Below are positions 1-9,460 of a stretch of 64,000 bases of DNA, one piece after another (within the stretch, counting starts at the first letter, position 1; each line of letters begins with the position of its first letter). The stretch spans positions 62,001 to 126,000 of the forward strand of contig JBGVCG010000014.1 in the NCBI GenBank assembly GCA_045226255.1, written 5' to 3'. A program made the position numbers and the translations under genes. Origin of the DNA: UBA1181 sp045226255. Its GTDB lineage: Bacteria > Bacteroidota > Bacteroidia > Bacteroidales > Paludibacteraceae. The notes beneath the pieces are model-generated. The model was not told where the DNA came from and searched no databases. It saw only the letters and a list, made by a program, of their open reading frames with translations.

Positions 1-74
1 TCCGCCGCGGAGGTCGTGAAGGCACCTGCGAGAGAGCATACCAACACTAAAATTGTAATTCTTAGTTTCATCAT
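1..74 (-). CDS. N-terminus of a secreted protein, cut by the window edge
   Basis: Only the first 24 codons are present, reading leftwards from tandem ATG codons at 74 and 71. They encode a typical Sec signal peptide: a short basic start (MMKLR), a hydrophobic core (ITILVLVCSLAGAF) and small residues before the window ends. A TATATTTG box on the same strand at 161-168 would give a leader of about 80 nt. The mature protein lies outside the window, so no function can be given. Confidence 0.6.
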   Translation of the reverse strand, partial: MMKLRITILVLVCSLAGAFTTSAA

Positions 75-160
75 ACAATACTGCTTTAAACATTATATAC
101 TTAATCCGTCTATTCCTTATATTGAATAAACTACTTCCCACAAAAGGGAGTTATAATCGG

Positions 161-168
161 CAAATATA
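161..168 (-). promoter_or_regulatory. -7 promoter box for the leftward secreted protein
   Basis: Read on the minus strand this is TATATTTG, an exact match to the Bacteroidota -7 consensus TAnnTTTG, about 87 nt upstream of the first ATG of the partial gene at the left edge. A clear -33 TTTG was not found. Confidence 0.5.
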
Positions 169-275
169 AGAAAAAAACAATACAGAAACATATTTCTTTT
201 TACGAAGTGAGGAGTGGAACTCATAAATATAATGATTAAATTCGCGCTTGAATCAGTAATCAGTAATGTGTAGCG

Positions 276-1553
276 ATGCGTCGGGAGTTATTCCATTTCA
301 GAACGATCATTTTTTTCACCTTTTTCTTTTCCATCTTCCAAGCGAAGGCGGACAAGGAAGCGTCGCTATTCCAATTAGACCTATCCGACACCATCACAGC
401 CAGCACCATCCGTCAGCTGCCAGTCATCGTGTTTGACTCCATGCGAGCAATCGACTTGGTACCATTCACGCTTCCCTATGAAATCACCTATTGGAAAGCG
501 ATGCCAACAAGGAAAAAGACTTCCTTGGAGACAGCCTACGACAGCATGATGATCCACGACAAACTGACAAGAAGGTCGGTTTACAACATCGCCATCAGCC
601 GACCCGACTTAATCGACTTCTGCGGATTACATCAGTTCGACGAGTCGCTGAACAACATTACGGAAGGGAAAAAGGAGTTCCACGTGGAAGGAGTGGATGA
701 ACCCGAGTTGCTCCCCATGCCTTTCATCCTAGAGCAGCCGAAAAAGTCGAAAGAGAATGCGCCTTGGACATTCAAGGGGAATCTTTCCCTACAATTCTCC
801 CAATACTACGTGACGGACAACTGGGAAAAAGGAGGCACACCCAACGCAACTTTCCTCTCCATATTGGAATATTCCATCCACTACGAAAAAAACAGATGGT
901 TATGGGAAAATGACATCGAAGCAGAGATCGGATTCTATAACACCGACATAGACACTGTCCATGCCATCCGCGTCAATAGCGACGAAATCAGGGTGCCCTC
1001 TCACTTAGGCTACCAAACCTCCATGTCCAAGAAGCTCTACTATAGCGCCTATATCGGACTCAAGGCACCGCTCCTCAAAAGTTACACGAAAACCAACTCC
1101 AAGGAGGTTTCCGCATCCTTCCTGTCCCGATCAAAAGTATATTTCGGCATCATAGGACTAGACTACAAGCATAACAAGCACACGAGAATGCGCATCTACC
1201 CATGGAGCTACAAACTCATATTCGTCCTGCCTAATTCGGAGGTGGACCATCTCAAGTCGGGATTCGACAGCACCCAATGCCACCGATGGTTTTCCGGATA
1301 CATCATCCAGACGGATCTAAATTGGAAGCTCTCCAAAGAGATACAGATCACTTCGAACTTCGAGCTATTCAATTCCTATAATTTTAAACACATCGATCTC
1401 GACTGGAAGACCACCGGGAAATTCACCATCAATCGTTTCCTGAGCACCCGACTCTCCCTGCAAATGATCTTCGACAACGCTCGTATAGACAAAAAATCAA
1501 AAATACAAATCAAGGAGCAACTATCCTTCGGATTTAGCTACTATTTCCATTAG
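276..1553 (+). CDS. DUF3078 family outer-membrane protein
   Basis: A 425-residue protein with a signal peptide (about residues 1-25, ending FQAKA) and a long C-terminal region rich in alternating aromatic and polar residues, as in outer-membrane beta-barrels. From about Trp164 the pattern WTFKGNLSLQFSQYY, then NWEKGG, then LEYSIHYEKNRWLWEN matches the Bacteroidota DUF3078 family, whose members are predicted barrel proteins of unknown function. The ATG at 276 is the earliest possible start because an in-frame stop lies just upstream. A weak TAAATTCG box sits at 237-244. The next gene has its own promoter, so this is probably a single-gene unit. The family call is recalled from sequence pattern; no ligand can be inferred. 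Confidence 0.8.
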   Translation: MRRELFHFRTIIFFTFFFSIFQAKADKEASLFQLDLSDTITASTIRQLPVIVFDSMRAIDLVPFTLPYEITYWKAMPTRKKTSLETAYDSMMIHDKLTRRSVYNIAISRPDLIDFCGLHQFDESLNNITEGKKEFHVEGVDEPELLPMPFILEQPKKSKENAPWTFKGNLSLQFSQYYVTDNWEKGGTPNATFLSILEYSIHYEKNRWLWENDIEAEIGFYNTDIDTVHAIRVNSDEIRVPSHLGYQTSMSKKLYYSAYIGLKAPLLKSYTKTNSKEVSASFLSRSKVYFGIIGLDYKHNKHTRMRIYPWSYKLIFVLPNSEVDHLKSGFDSTQCHRWFSGYIIQTDLNWKLSKEIQITSNFELFNSYNFKHIDLDWKTTGKFTINRFLSTRLSLQMIFDNARIDKKSKIQIKEQLSFGFSYYFH

Positions 1554-1660
1554 GGAAAACTCGCATCCCCCTGTGTAGCCTAGGAATCTGCCGCCCCACA
1601 AATGGAACAAAAATCCACTTATTTGACGCTAAATTCACATCCATAGCGGGCAAATGACTC

Positions 1661-1668
1661 TACATTTG
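1661..1668 (+). promoter_or_regulatory. -7 promoter box and leader of the xylanase gene
   Basis: TACATTTG matches the TAnnTTTG consensus. Transcription should start near 1674, leaving a leader of about 95 nt before the ATG at 1771. The leader contains a 7-bp hairpin (1703-1709 with 1715-1721, five-base loop). No clear -33 TTTG is seen. Confidence 0.55.
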
Positions 1669-1770
1669 CAACCGTAAGCATATGTTATTCGATATCTAAT
1701 ATCCAGATCAACATGGTCTGGAATGACGAGCAGTACTATTTTATTAATTACCATTAAAAGCATAAAACAC

Positions 1771-3819
1771 ATGAAAAAGTATTACATGAAAGCCGTTTTA
1801 GCGGCAGTGGGGATAATGATGGCCAACTGTGCCATAGCGCAATTGGCGAAGGACAATCCGTGTAAGTTCTTGGGTAACATCACGACCACCAAGGATTGGA
1901 ACACGGGAGAGCAATGCGATTACAGTGACTGTAACCTCGTTTACGCCGACTATTGGAACCAAATCACGTGCGAGAACGCCACCAAGTGGGGCTCCGTGCA
2001 CAATGGTTGGGGAAGATTCAACTGGTCAAGTCCTGACAGGACCTACAAGTATTGTCAAGAGCACGGAATCATATTCAAATTCCACGCCCTCATCTGGGGT
2101 AGCCAACACCCTAGCTGGATCGAGAGCCTAAGCGTCGACGACACTAAGAAGGCCATCATCGAATGGTACGACGAGTGCAAGAAACACTTCCCGAACCTCG
2201 AAATCATCGACGTGGTGAACGAGGCCATCTACTCAGGCAACGATTACCACTCGCCTTACAAGCAGACGAAGATTATCCAGGCGTTGGGTTCTCTCGCAGA
2301 GGATAGGGCGCAAAGAGAGACAGGAAATAGGCCAAGCTACAACTGTAACACGAACGGTTACCCTAACACCAACTCCTACCAATGGATCGCAGAAGCGTTC
2401 CGTCTGGCACGTGACCGTTGGCCGAACGCCATCCTTATCTACAACGACTACAACACGTTCCAGTGGCAAAAGACCGAGTTCATCAACCTCGTCAACGGTT
2501 TGAAGGCTTGCGGCGCACCTATCGATGCGGCCGGTAACCAAGCGCACGACTTGAACGACATGAGTGGCAGCCAATTCAGGAGCGCATTGGAGGAGATCCA
2601 CAACAAGACACAATTGCCTCAGTACATCACTGAGTATGATATCGCCAAAAGCGACGACGCAACATTCGAGACGCGTTACAAGGAGCAGTTCCCTATCATG
2701 TGGGAGGCCGACTACGTGGCTGGTGTCACCCTCTGGGGTTGGATCTACGGACACACATGGGTTACCAACGGATGCTCCGGATTGGTTAGGGATTGCAAGA
2801 AACGTTCAGCATTCACATGGTTGGAGAATTATATGAAGACCGACGCCGCCAAGAACGCGCAAAGCCCATTCTGCGGTACGGCATCTAAGCTCAAGGCTAA
2901 CGTCGAACTCTCAGCGGACGCTATTTCCGTAGGTGACAAGCTGACCATCAGCGTAGAGGCATCAACCACCGAAGGAAGCATCAGCAACATCATAGTGAAG
3001 GTAGATGGAAATACCGTGAACAACGAGAACGGGAAGTGGGTATATGTGGCAGACAAGGCCGGCAATTTCGAGGTCCTCGTCACAGTACAAAGCACCAACG
3101 GGGATAGCAAGGAGATCAAGAAATCCATCACTGTATGCGATGCAAGAGCTCCATTCTCCGGATCAGCTATACGAATCCCAGGCACAATCGAGGCGGAAGA
3201 CTTCGACAAGGGATGTAGCGGTGTGGCATCATACGACTCCGACGGCACCGACGAGGGAGACAGCAAAGGCTACCGCTCCGACAATGGAGGTGTGGACATC
3301 GTGAAAGGAAACGGAGGCTACGCCATCGGCTACACGAAGAGCGACGAGTGGTTGGAATATACAGTGAACATAGAACAAGCCGGCACTTACACCGTTTCGG
3401 CGACCGTTTCTTCCGGCTCAAGCAACTCAGGCTTCAAGATCAGTTGCGGAAACTCCTCCGCAAAGATCAGCGTACCAGCAGGGGAAGATTGGGACACTTA
3501 CACAGACGTGAAGACCGAGATGGATTTCTACGATGAAGGAGAGCAAACCGTCAGGTTCACCATCACGGGCGACTACGTCAACATCGACAAGGTCAAGTTC
3601 GCCTGCCCGAACTGCTCAACCACAGGAATCGAACTCACACCAAGCGAAATGGAGGCCGGCAACTACAGCATCATCTCCATGATGGGTGAAATCCTCGGCG
3701 AAGTGTATTACGACGGAGGCGACTTAAACGATAAAGTAAAAGAGATAACAGGCAACAAAGGAGTCTATGCTCTGCGCAACACCACTACAGGCAAGACATC
3801 CAAGTTCATCTGTAAGTAA
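1771..3819 (+). CDS. Secreted endo-1,4-beta-xylanase, GH10 with CBM6 and a short T9SS-like tail
   Basis: Predicted to hydrolyse internal beta-1,4 links of xylan. The ATG at 1771 (682 residues) is preferred over one at 1723 because it begins a clean signal peptide (MKKYYMKAVLAAVG, ending CAIAQ). Residues 25-370 form the GH10 barrel, with the acid/base in DVVNEAIYSG (Glu151) and the nucleophile in QYITEYDI (Glu288), followed by the GVTLWGWIYGHTW segment. Residues about 380-460 look like an Ig-type linker domain, and about 470-615 a CBM6 (IPGTIEAEDFD near its start, YVNIDKVKF at its end). The last 60 residues end with a type IX sorting-domain pattern (GVYALRNTTTGKTSKFICK) but lack the usual VYPNP first half. 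A strong terminator follows. Xylanase activity is confident; the export route is inferred. Confidence 0.92.
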   Translation: MKKYYMKAVLAAVGIMMANCAIAQLAKDNPCKFLGNITTTKDWNTGEQCDYSDCNLVYADYWNQITCENATKWGSVHNGWGRFNWSSPDRTYKYCQEHGIIFKFHALIWGSQHPSWIESLSVDDTKKAIIEWYDECKKHFPNLEIIDVVNEAIYSGNDYHSPYKQTKIIQALGSLAEDRAQRETGNRPSYNCNTNGYPNTNSYQWIAEAFRLARDRWPNAILIYNDYNTFQWQKTEFINLVNGLKACGAPIDAAGNQAHDLNDMSGSQFRSALEEIHNKTQLPQYITEYDIAKSDDATFETRYKEQFPIMWEADYVAGVTLWGWIYGHTWVTNGCSGLVRDCKKRSAFTWLENYMKTDAAKNAQSPFCGTASKLKANVELSADAISVGDKLTISVEASTTEGSISNIIVKVDGNTVNNENGKWVYVADKAGNFEVLVTVQSTNGDSKEIKKSITVCDARAPFSGSAIRIPGTIEAEDFDKGCSGVASYDSDGTDEGDSKGYRSDNGGVDIVKGNGGYAIGYTKSDEWLEYTVNIEQAGTYTVSATVSSGSSNSGFKISCGNSSAKISVPAGEDWDTYTDVKTEMDFYDEGEQTVRFTITGDYVNIDKVKFACPNCSTTGIELTPSEMEAGNYSIISMMGEILGEVYYDGGDLNDKVKEITGNKGVYALRNTTTGKTSKFICK

Positions 3820-3848
3820 ACAGACTCCAAATTTTGAAAACAAACGAA

Positions 3849-3885
3849 AGAGAGGGTGTATCGGTTTTCTCGATACACCCTCTCT
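3849..3885. terminator. Bidirectional terminator between convergent genes
   Basis: A perfect 15-bp stem (3849-3863 with 3871-3885) with a 7-nt loop lies between the xylanase gene and the convergent beta-propeller gene. The U-tract is modest on either strand, but position and stem strength support termination. Confidence 0.8.
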
Positions 3886-3929
3886 ATTTCCACAGGACCA
3901 ATTCGTAGAATCCGCCTAGAATCAGTCGA

Positions 3930-5783
3930 TTAGTACTTAATAGCTCTCAACTTACCTCCGTCTACCGCATAAACAGTGTTAGAGTTGAAATCGATTTCGT
4001 ATACCACATTCTTGTCGTCGCTTAAACGGAAAGACTTCACTTCCTTACCAGTATTTTGGTCAACCACAACCAACTGAACCAACTCGTCGCCGTTCACCTT
4101 CTCAGAAGTCATGAAGATAGACAAGTTTTCGCTGGCTCTGGCAGCCTTTTTAGCCTTCTCGTTATCCTTCATCTTATGACGCAAGTTTTTCTGAGCCTCC
4201 CAAGCGCGCCCGTGTTGATCAGCCTCAGCTGCGGAGCAGAACAAACCAGACTCAGCCACCACTTGGCCATTTCCGTCTGTAGCAGTAATCTTAACGCTCT
4301 TGATTCCGTTGTAGATAGATGATGCAAGCAAAGCGGCATTCGCACCACGACCCGTCTTCAGTTGAGGGAAGACCTTCTGCGCGATCACGCTCTTATCCTT
4401 ACCGATCATGACGTACTCTTTGGCTCCATAGATGAAATATCCGTTGTCCGACACCTTAAGACCAGCGATCGTGGCAGGATCATCCACCTTAGTGACAACA
4501 GCAGGCAACTTCGCATCAGCATCTGGATCGATCACGTACACCTTCTTTCCGCTCAATGCGACGATCTTGCTGGTAGCATCGTCATATGCGACACGATCTG
4601 TCGGAGAAAGATCCAACTTGAACTTACGTTTATTGGTCTCCTTGTCATAAACCAACAGACGGTTGTTCGTCATGATGGAATAAGTATTCTTATACTGCTT
4701 CTCGACTTGAGGAGACTTGCTCTCATCGACACCATCAAGTTCAATCGGCTTTTTCCAGACCTTCTCACCTGTCGACTTGTTGACCATTTGGATCTTGTTA
4801 CCGTAGCAGATACGGATACCCTCATTCGTCACCTCAGCGCTCTTATAGAATGGAGCAGAGAAACTTTTCTTCCACTTCTTGTTACCAGCCTTGATGTCGA
4901 TGATGTTCACCTCCGCTTCCGAAGCGATGATCGCTTGCGTGTTGTCGATTTGGATAAGCTCCGCAAACGGTGCGGAAAGTTTCATCGGCTGAGCCCATAC
5001 GTCCTTACCTGTCTTAGCATCCACCAAGTGCATCTTCTTCAAGCCGCTTTCGATGGAGAAGATATACTTGCTTGAATTATCAATCAAATAAACCTCCGGC
5101 TTAGATTGGTTTTCCCACTTCTTGCTACCCGTTTTTGCGTCGATCAGATATAGGAACTGGTCGAAACCGTAGATAACATTTCCGTCAGCGGAAAGACCAG
5201 GTCTGCACTGAACCATCGCCATGTCCAGAAGCAAGTTAGCAGCGATTGCCTTCTTTGGCTTAGGCAATGCAAACTTCCAAAGCACCTTGTTTGTCGCGAT
5301 ATCTATCGCATGAAGAGACACATTCTTATCTGTACCATCTATGCGGACAAGTGCGATATTCAACTCAGGAATAACATCGCTTGCCTGAATCTCACGAACA
5401 CCATCGATGATTGTCTCTCCCGTCACGACATCGATTACCTTGTCTCCCACGAACACGAAATGCGTCCAATCGACTTCCTGATAGATTTGTTTCTCGAACT
5501 TGTTCATCATGCTCGCCTCATTACTATTTCCAGTCAACGAAGCGACCTTCGCCGCCTTCTTCAAGTTTTCATTTCCCTTAGCTTTCTGGATAGTCCATGC
5601 GGTCGTACTCTTCTCCGCATCAATTCCCACGAAATTGTCACTCATTTCAACGATTGGGGTCTGCGTGAATCCATTGAAGAAAATTCGTTCCGCTTTGCCA
5701 GTAACAGGCACCTCCCACGCTACCGTCTGCGCATTCGCAAAAGCAGCCATAGCCAACATTGTGGCAGTAAAAAATCCTCTCAT
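3930..5783 (-). CDS. Secreted PQQ-like beta-propeller protein
   Basis: A 617-residue protein starting at MRGFFTATMLAMAAFANAQ, a textbook signal peptide; an upstream in-frame ATG at 5816 would put hydrophilic residues before it and overlap the promoter, so it was not used. At least five blades carry the propeller signature of a Gly/Thr-Gly turn followed by a Trp strand: NKVLWKF, TGSKKWEN, TGKDVWAQ, AGNKKWKK and TGEKVWKK. This resembles PQQ-repeat (BamB-like) propellers, which act as binding scaffolds. The PQQ ligand set of true dehydrogenases is not apparent, so a cofactor should not be assumed. Single gene with its own promoter and a shared terminator. Function unknown; location periplasm or outer membrane. 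Confidence 0.8.
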   Translation of the reverse strand: MRGFFTATMLAMAAFANAQTVAWEVPVTGKAERIFFNGFTQTPIVEMSDNFVGIDAEKSTTAWTIQKAKGNENLKKAAKVASLTGNSNEASMMNKFEKQIYQEVDWTHFVFVGDKVIDVVTGETIIDGVREIQASDVIPELNIALVRIDGTDKNVSLHAIDIATNKVLWKFALPKPKKAIAANLLLDMAMVQCRPGLSADGNVIYGFDQFLYLIDAKTGSKKWENQSKPEVYLIDNSSKYIFSIESGLKKMHLVDAKTGKDVWAQPMKLSAPFAELIQIDNTQAIIASEAEVNIIDIKAGNKKWKKSFSAPFYKSAEVTNEGIRICYGNKIQMVNKSTGEKVWKKPIELDGVDESKSPQVEKQYKNTYSIMTNNRLLVYDKETNKRKFKLDLSPTDRVAYDDATSKIVALSGKKVYVIDPDADAKLPAVVTKVDDPATIAGLKVSDNGYFIYGAKEYVMIGKDKSVIAQKVFPQLKTGRGANAALLASSIYNGIKSVKITATDGNGQVVAESGLFCSAAEADQHGRAWEAQKNLRHKMKDNEKAKKAARASENLSIFMTSEKVNGDELVQLVVVDQNTGKEVKSFRLSDDKNVVYEIDFNSNTVYAVDGGKLRAIKY

Positions 5784-5813
5784 ATACAATTGATTTATTT
5801 TGTTAACGTATAA

Positions 5814-5821
5814 CAAATATA
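5814..5821 (-). promoter_or_regulatory. -7 promoter box of the beta-propeller gene
   Basis: Minus-strand TATATTTG, exact to TAnnTTTG. The predicted start near 5808 leaves about 25 nt of leader before the ATG at 5783, and it rules out the upstream in-frame ATG at 5816. Confidence 0.65.
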
Positions 5822-5955
5822 TGAAATTTATTTATCAATCCAAGGATTCGCTGCGTTTATGATTGGATTATTTCTTTTCTAACGACAATAGTCGATTCAC
5901 AGGCAACCAGGAATACAACAAAGGCAACCCGCCCCATTAGGACGGGGAAATACAA

Positions 5956-5992
5956 GACTGGCGCCGAAGCGGAGGATGCTTCGGCGCCAGTC
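5956..5992 (-). terminator. Terminator of the marR-efflux operon
   Basis: A perfect 15-bp GC-rich stem (5956-5970 with 5978-5992) and a 7-nt loop, 30 bases past the stop of the last permease gene. The minus strand continues with a short T-rich stretch. This marks the end of the five-gene leftward operon. Confidence 0.75.
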
Positions 5993-6023
5993 CGTGAGAT
6001 TGAAATCTTTATGAATTCAGTTT

Positions 6024-7223
6024 TTATGCGCACTCCTTCTTCACCCGATAGCGGTAAACCAACGTGGAGAGCAGGAAGTAGACGCAAATTTGCACGATCA
6101 ATCCGATACCCTCCATCTGCAGGTCAGGGATCGTCGCACCCATCGTATTGATCTTCACAAAACCCTGCAACCCGAACGTGGACGGGAAGAAGTAGCTGAG
6201 CGACTTCCAATACCAAGGCACAGCGGCAGCCGGCCAGGACAATCCGGAAATGAACAAGAAGATGAGCGACGAAGCCACAATCAGCACGTAGGCGGTCTCC
6301 TTCTCCTTGATGAACACGCTGACGGACATTCCGAAGAAGACACAAGCGGCAAGATACGGCAACATGAAGGCGATGATATTCCAAGGATCACCCATGCGAG
6401 GCAAGTTGAACAACCAAGGAATCACTCCAAGGAGGTAAACGCTCATCAGTCCGTAGAACATCATATAGCACAATGCCTTACCGAAAATGATCCTGAACGA
6501 ACCACGCCTATGACGCATGATAGGTTCCAGCACATGATACATCTTCTTGTCGTAAATACTACCCGCCAAGGCGCAAATACCAATGATCATCGTCTGCTGT
6601 ATCAGGAGCATCAGGAAGCCAGGGATCAAGAAGCTGGCGAAACCGCTCTTCGGGTTGAAGAAAGCGACATCCTCATACTCTATCGGAGTCGTGGCGACCT
6701 CCTCCTCCCTACCCGTGGAGTTGCTCATCCCCTGGATCTGTATATCCTTGTTCATCTTCAGGGAGACCTCCGTCATATTGAGGAGGAAGCACTTATAGTA
6801 GAGCAGACTGCTCATGTCGCAGTAGAGCTGCACATAGGCATGTTCCTTATTCGCCAAAGCGCTGGAGAAGTTTCTCGGGAAGACCATAATACCGTATGCC
6901 TCCCTCCTGCGCAACGCCTCCTGCGCCTCCTGCATATTGGCGCAGAGCCCCACCACCTCGATGTCCGGCGTGGCGTCGCACATACGGCGGAACTCACGGG
7001 TCTCGGGGGAATTGCATTGATCCACCACCACCATCTTGGCCTCACGCGCCACCTCATGGCTATAGATCAAGCTATAAACGACTGGATAGAGCAAAGGAGC
7101 GGCAAGGAAAAGCATCAATATGGCCGCATCATGGATGACGAGGGAAAACTCGTCACGCCAGACGACGAATATATCCGCCAGGCCCTCCTTCACTTGTTTC
7201 CAAAAGTAATATATAATCTTCAT
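6024..7223 (-). CDS. ABC-2 type efflux permease (YbhR/YhhJ-like), last gene of the operon
   Basis: A 399-residue inner-membrane protein: one helix near residues 34-55, a soluble extracytoplasmic domain to about 200, then five helices (among them FLMLLIQQTMIIGICALAG and AYVLIVASSLIFLFISGLSW). This is the layout of ABC-2 permeases that work with an HlyD-type adaptor and TolC. Ala, Val and Asp patterns such as AKMVVVDQCNSPETREF in the soluble domain are typical of the family. It follows the second permease with a 49-base gap. No ATP-binding motif occurs in this protein or elsewhere in the operon. The substrate is unknown; related systems export drugs or other amphipathic compounds. Confidence 0.85.
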   Translation of the reverse strand: MKIIYYFWKQVKEGLADIFVVWRDEFSLVIHDAAILMLFLAAPLLYPVVYSLIYSHEVAREAKMVVVDQCNSPETREFRRMCDATPDIEVVGLCANMQEAQEALRRREAYGIMVFPRNFSSALANKEHAYVQLYCDMSSLLYYKCFLLNMTEVSLKMNKDIQIQGMSNSTGREEEVATTPIEYEDVAFFNPKSGFASFLIPGFLMLLIQQTMIIGICALAGSIYDKKMYHVLEPIMRHRRGSFRIIFGKALCYMMFYGLMSVYLLGVIPWLFNLPRMGDPWNIIAFMLPYLAACVFFGMSVSVFIKEKETAYVLIVASSLIFLFISGLSWPAAAVPWYWKSLSYFFPSTFGLQGFVKINTMGATIPDLQMEGIGLIVQICVYFLLSTLVYRYRVKKECA

Positions 7224-7272
7224 AGCAATATTCTTTGACAGTTTCCACTAATAACACCCACACAACGCACAA

Positions 7273-8451
7273 TCACGGTTTATACGTATCGTAACGGTAG
7301 ACATTGCGCAGTCTAATCGAAACCAGTATCGGCAAGAACAGATACAGCAACATGGCGACGTACGAGCCCCACACGTAATAGCTAGGGTAACCGTTCAAAC
7401 CATTATTCACATAGATGAGGAAGTAATGGCGCAACGGGAAGATATTCGACCATGTCTGTAACAAATCCGGCATCTCACCCACAGGGAACGTAAAGCCACT
7501 GATGGAGAAGGAGAGCATCGTGATGAAGGCCGAAAGGCTCAACGAGATGCTCATGATCGGAATCAGAGAATAGAGGAATACGCCCAACGACTGGGAAGCC
7601 AACACCATCAAAAGACTATTCAGCAACATGTTCGGCAACCCATTATGGCAAGGGAAGCCCATGAAGCGGTATAATACGACATCATAGAACGTTGCCATCA
7701 GCATGAACGTCAGCGTATACGGCAGAAGCTTGCCCACCATCACCGACAAGATATCATCGTCCACCATGTCCAGAAGTTTGCGCGACCGCATCTCTTTCAC
7801 CTCCATGCCCAACGCATAGACCGTCAGGAGGACAATCATCACGCTCAACAGACCTGGCAACAAGACGTTGCAAAGATAGACCGCATAATTCAGTTGAGGA
7901 TTCCCCAACGGATGCGTTTCCACCACGATCGGTTGCAGGTCGATCATCGCCTGCTCCATCGTCTGTCCCTTCGCCAGCCTCAACTCACGCTCCACAGCGG
8001 CGGAACCCAATATGGAGATCGTCTTCATGTCTCGGAAGAGCATGGAGCCCGCCACGATATAGGAGTTGCTCGTATAGAAGGAGACCTTAGGTTGTCGGAA
8101 GGAGAGCACGTCGCGTTCAAAATTCTCCGGCACGAAATAGATGCCATAGATCTCCCCACGCTGCATCAGTTTCCTCGCCTCGCTGAAATCCTTCGCATGG
8201 ACGACGATCTTCGTCTGCTTAAAGGCATCCAACTGACGGACAAGCCGGCGAGAGATGGAGGACTGGTCCATGTCGACCACCGCCGCAGGAAGATCCTTCG
8301 GCAGCCCGTCCTGCATCAGCGTAAGGAAGAAGCCAATGAAGAAGAGCGGCATGATGATCATGGAGACGATGTAGACCTTGCGGGAGAATATCTGCCGCCA
8401 CTCCCTCATCATGACCATCCAAACCTTATTTGACGCTAACCTATTGTTCAT
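7273..8451 (-). CDS. ABC-2 type efflux permease (YbhS-like)
   Basis: A 392-residue permease of the same family as its downstream neighbour, with which it probably forms a heterodimer. The N-terminal helix is VYIVSMIIMPLFFIGFFLTL; a soluble domain (about 50-180, with AAVVDMDQSSISRRL) precedes five C-terminal helices. The segment SFSISGFTFPVGEMP in the fifth helix region is characteristic of ABC-2 permeases. Its ATG overlaps the TGA of the hlyD-like gene in an ATGA arrangement (8448-8451), implying translational coupling. No nucleotide-binding domain is present. Confidence 0.87.
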   Translation of the reverse strand: MNNRLASNKVWMVMMREWRQIFSRKVYIVSMIIMPLFFIGFFLTLMQDGLPKDLPAAVVDMDQSSISRRLVRQLDAFKQTKIVVHAKDFSEARKLMQRGEIYGIYFVPENFERDVLSFRQPKVSFYTSNSYIVAGSMLFRDMKTISILGSAAVERELRLAKGQTMEQAMIDLQPIVVETHPLGNPQLNYAVYLCNVLLPGLLSVMIVLLTVYALGMEVKEMRSRKLLDMVDDDILSVMVGKLLPYTLTFMLMATFYDVVLYRFMGFPCHNGLPNMLLNSLLMVLASQSLGVFLYSLIPIMSISLSLSAFITMLSFSISGFTFPVGEMPDLLQTWSNIFPLRHYFLIYVNNGLNGYPSYYVWGSYVAMLLYLFLPILVSIRLRNVYRYDTYKP

Positions 8452-9446
8452 CGTTTCACGATAACTGACATGCCAGAAACCAAACCTTCAACCTTCTCCG
8501 TAGGAACGGCGCGGATTTCGAATGTTTTGGAGTCAAACTCGCCCGTCACCTTCGTAGCCTTCCATGCGGCGAAAGAACCCATATCCTTCACATAATTCAC
8601 CTTCAAGGAGATCTCCTTGTCACCCAACGCAGGGACAAACGCCTTGAACTCCGTACCCTCGGAGAACTCAGTCAGATCCTTCTCTCTGAGGTTGAATGTA
8701 ACCCACACATCCGCCGTATCAATCACATTCATGATAGGCGCACCCGAGCCGACCAACTCGCCCCTCTGCGGGAAGATCTCGCTGATCTTACCAGAGATTG
8801 GGGAAGTCAACATCGTCTCCTCCACGTATGAGCGAACCTCAGCGACAGCACCCTTCGCACGTCTCAATTGTGCCAAAGCGGCATCCTTATCCTCCTGGTC
8901 GGCGCCACGGACCGCCATATCATATTGGGACTTAGCAGCCTGTTCGGTCGCCAACATCGCCTTGTAGTTAGCCTCCGCCTCATCACGTTTCTGGGCAGGG
9001 ACCACCTCTTTCTCGTAAAGCGCCTGCACACGGTCAAAGGATTTCTTCGCCACATCCAGACCAGCCTGTGCCTTTTGCCACAACTCATAGGCAGCCTTGA
9101 TCTGCTCCTCGCTCGCCCCGCGCAAAGCCTTTTGGTTCACAGCCGAAGCAGCCTTCTCCGCCGCACGGGCTTGGGAAAGTTTCGCCTCAATTTCAGGGCT
9201 ATTCAGCAATACAAGCGTATCACCTTCCTTCACGTATTGGCCCTCCTTCACAAGGAACTTGTCGATCCTCGCAGGGATCTTGCCAGAGATACGCAACTCA
9301 GTAAACTCCACCTCGCCCTGGATGATATCCTTTTCAGGCTTCATCATAAAGATACCGATCAGGGTCACAATAGCCACAATGGCCAACAAAACGACAAACG
9401 CGATCAGCATATTGACGTCTTTCTCCGATTTATTCATAATGCTCAT
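8448..9446 (-). CDS. HlyD-family periplasmic adaptor (membrane fusion protein)
   Basis: A 332-residue adaptor that would bridge the inner-membrane permeases and the TolC-like channel. It has one N-terminal helix (MLIAFVVLLAIVAIVTLIGI), a split lipoyl-like domain (GKIPARIDKFLVKEGQYVKE and later LTSPISGKISEIFPQRGE), and between them a long helical hairpin of about residues 75-200 rich in Ala, Gln and Lys. Start: ATG 9446 (MSIMNKSEKD) or ATG 9437 (MNKSEKD); the sequence does not decide. It lies 14 bases after the tolC-like stop and overlaps the next gene by four bases. Confidence 0.9.
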   Translation of the reverse strand: MSIMNKSEKDVNMLIAFVVLLAIVAIVTLIGIFMMKPEKDIIQGEVEFTELRISGKIPARIDKFLVKEGQYVKEGDTLVLLNSPEIEAKLSQARAAEKAASAVNQKALRGASEEQIKAAYELWQKAQAGLDVAKKSFDRVQALYEKEVVPAQKRDEAEANYKAMLATEQAAKSQYDMAVRGADQEDKDAALAQLRRAKGAVAEVRSYVEETMLTSPISGKISEIFPQRGELVGSGAPIMNVIDTADVWVTFNLREKDLTEFSEGTEFKAFVPALGDKEISLKVNYVKDMGSFAAWKATKVTGEFDSKTFEIRAVPTEKVEGLVSGMSVIVKR

Positions 9447-9460
9447 ATTTTTTTATTTTA

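Noticed and set aside
1723..1770. An upstream ATG for the xylanase
   Set aside because: It would place 16 unrelated residues before a perfect signal peptide.
4362..5075. A 237-codon plus-strand frame
   Set aside because: Antisense to the beta-propeller gene, without signal peptide, promoter or recognised motif.
5857..6087. A 76-codon minus-strand frame beyond the last permease
   Set aside because: It covers the operon terminator hairpin and overlaps the permease gene out of frame.
6090..7238. A 382-codon plus-strand frame
   Set aside because: Antisense to the ABC-2 permease gene and of low-complexity His/Gln/Arg composition.
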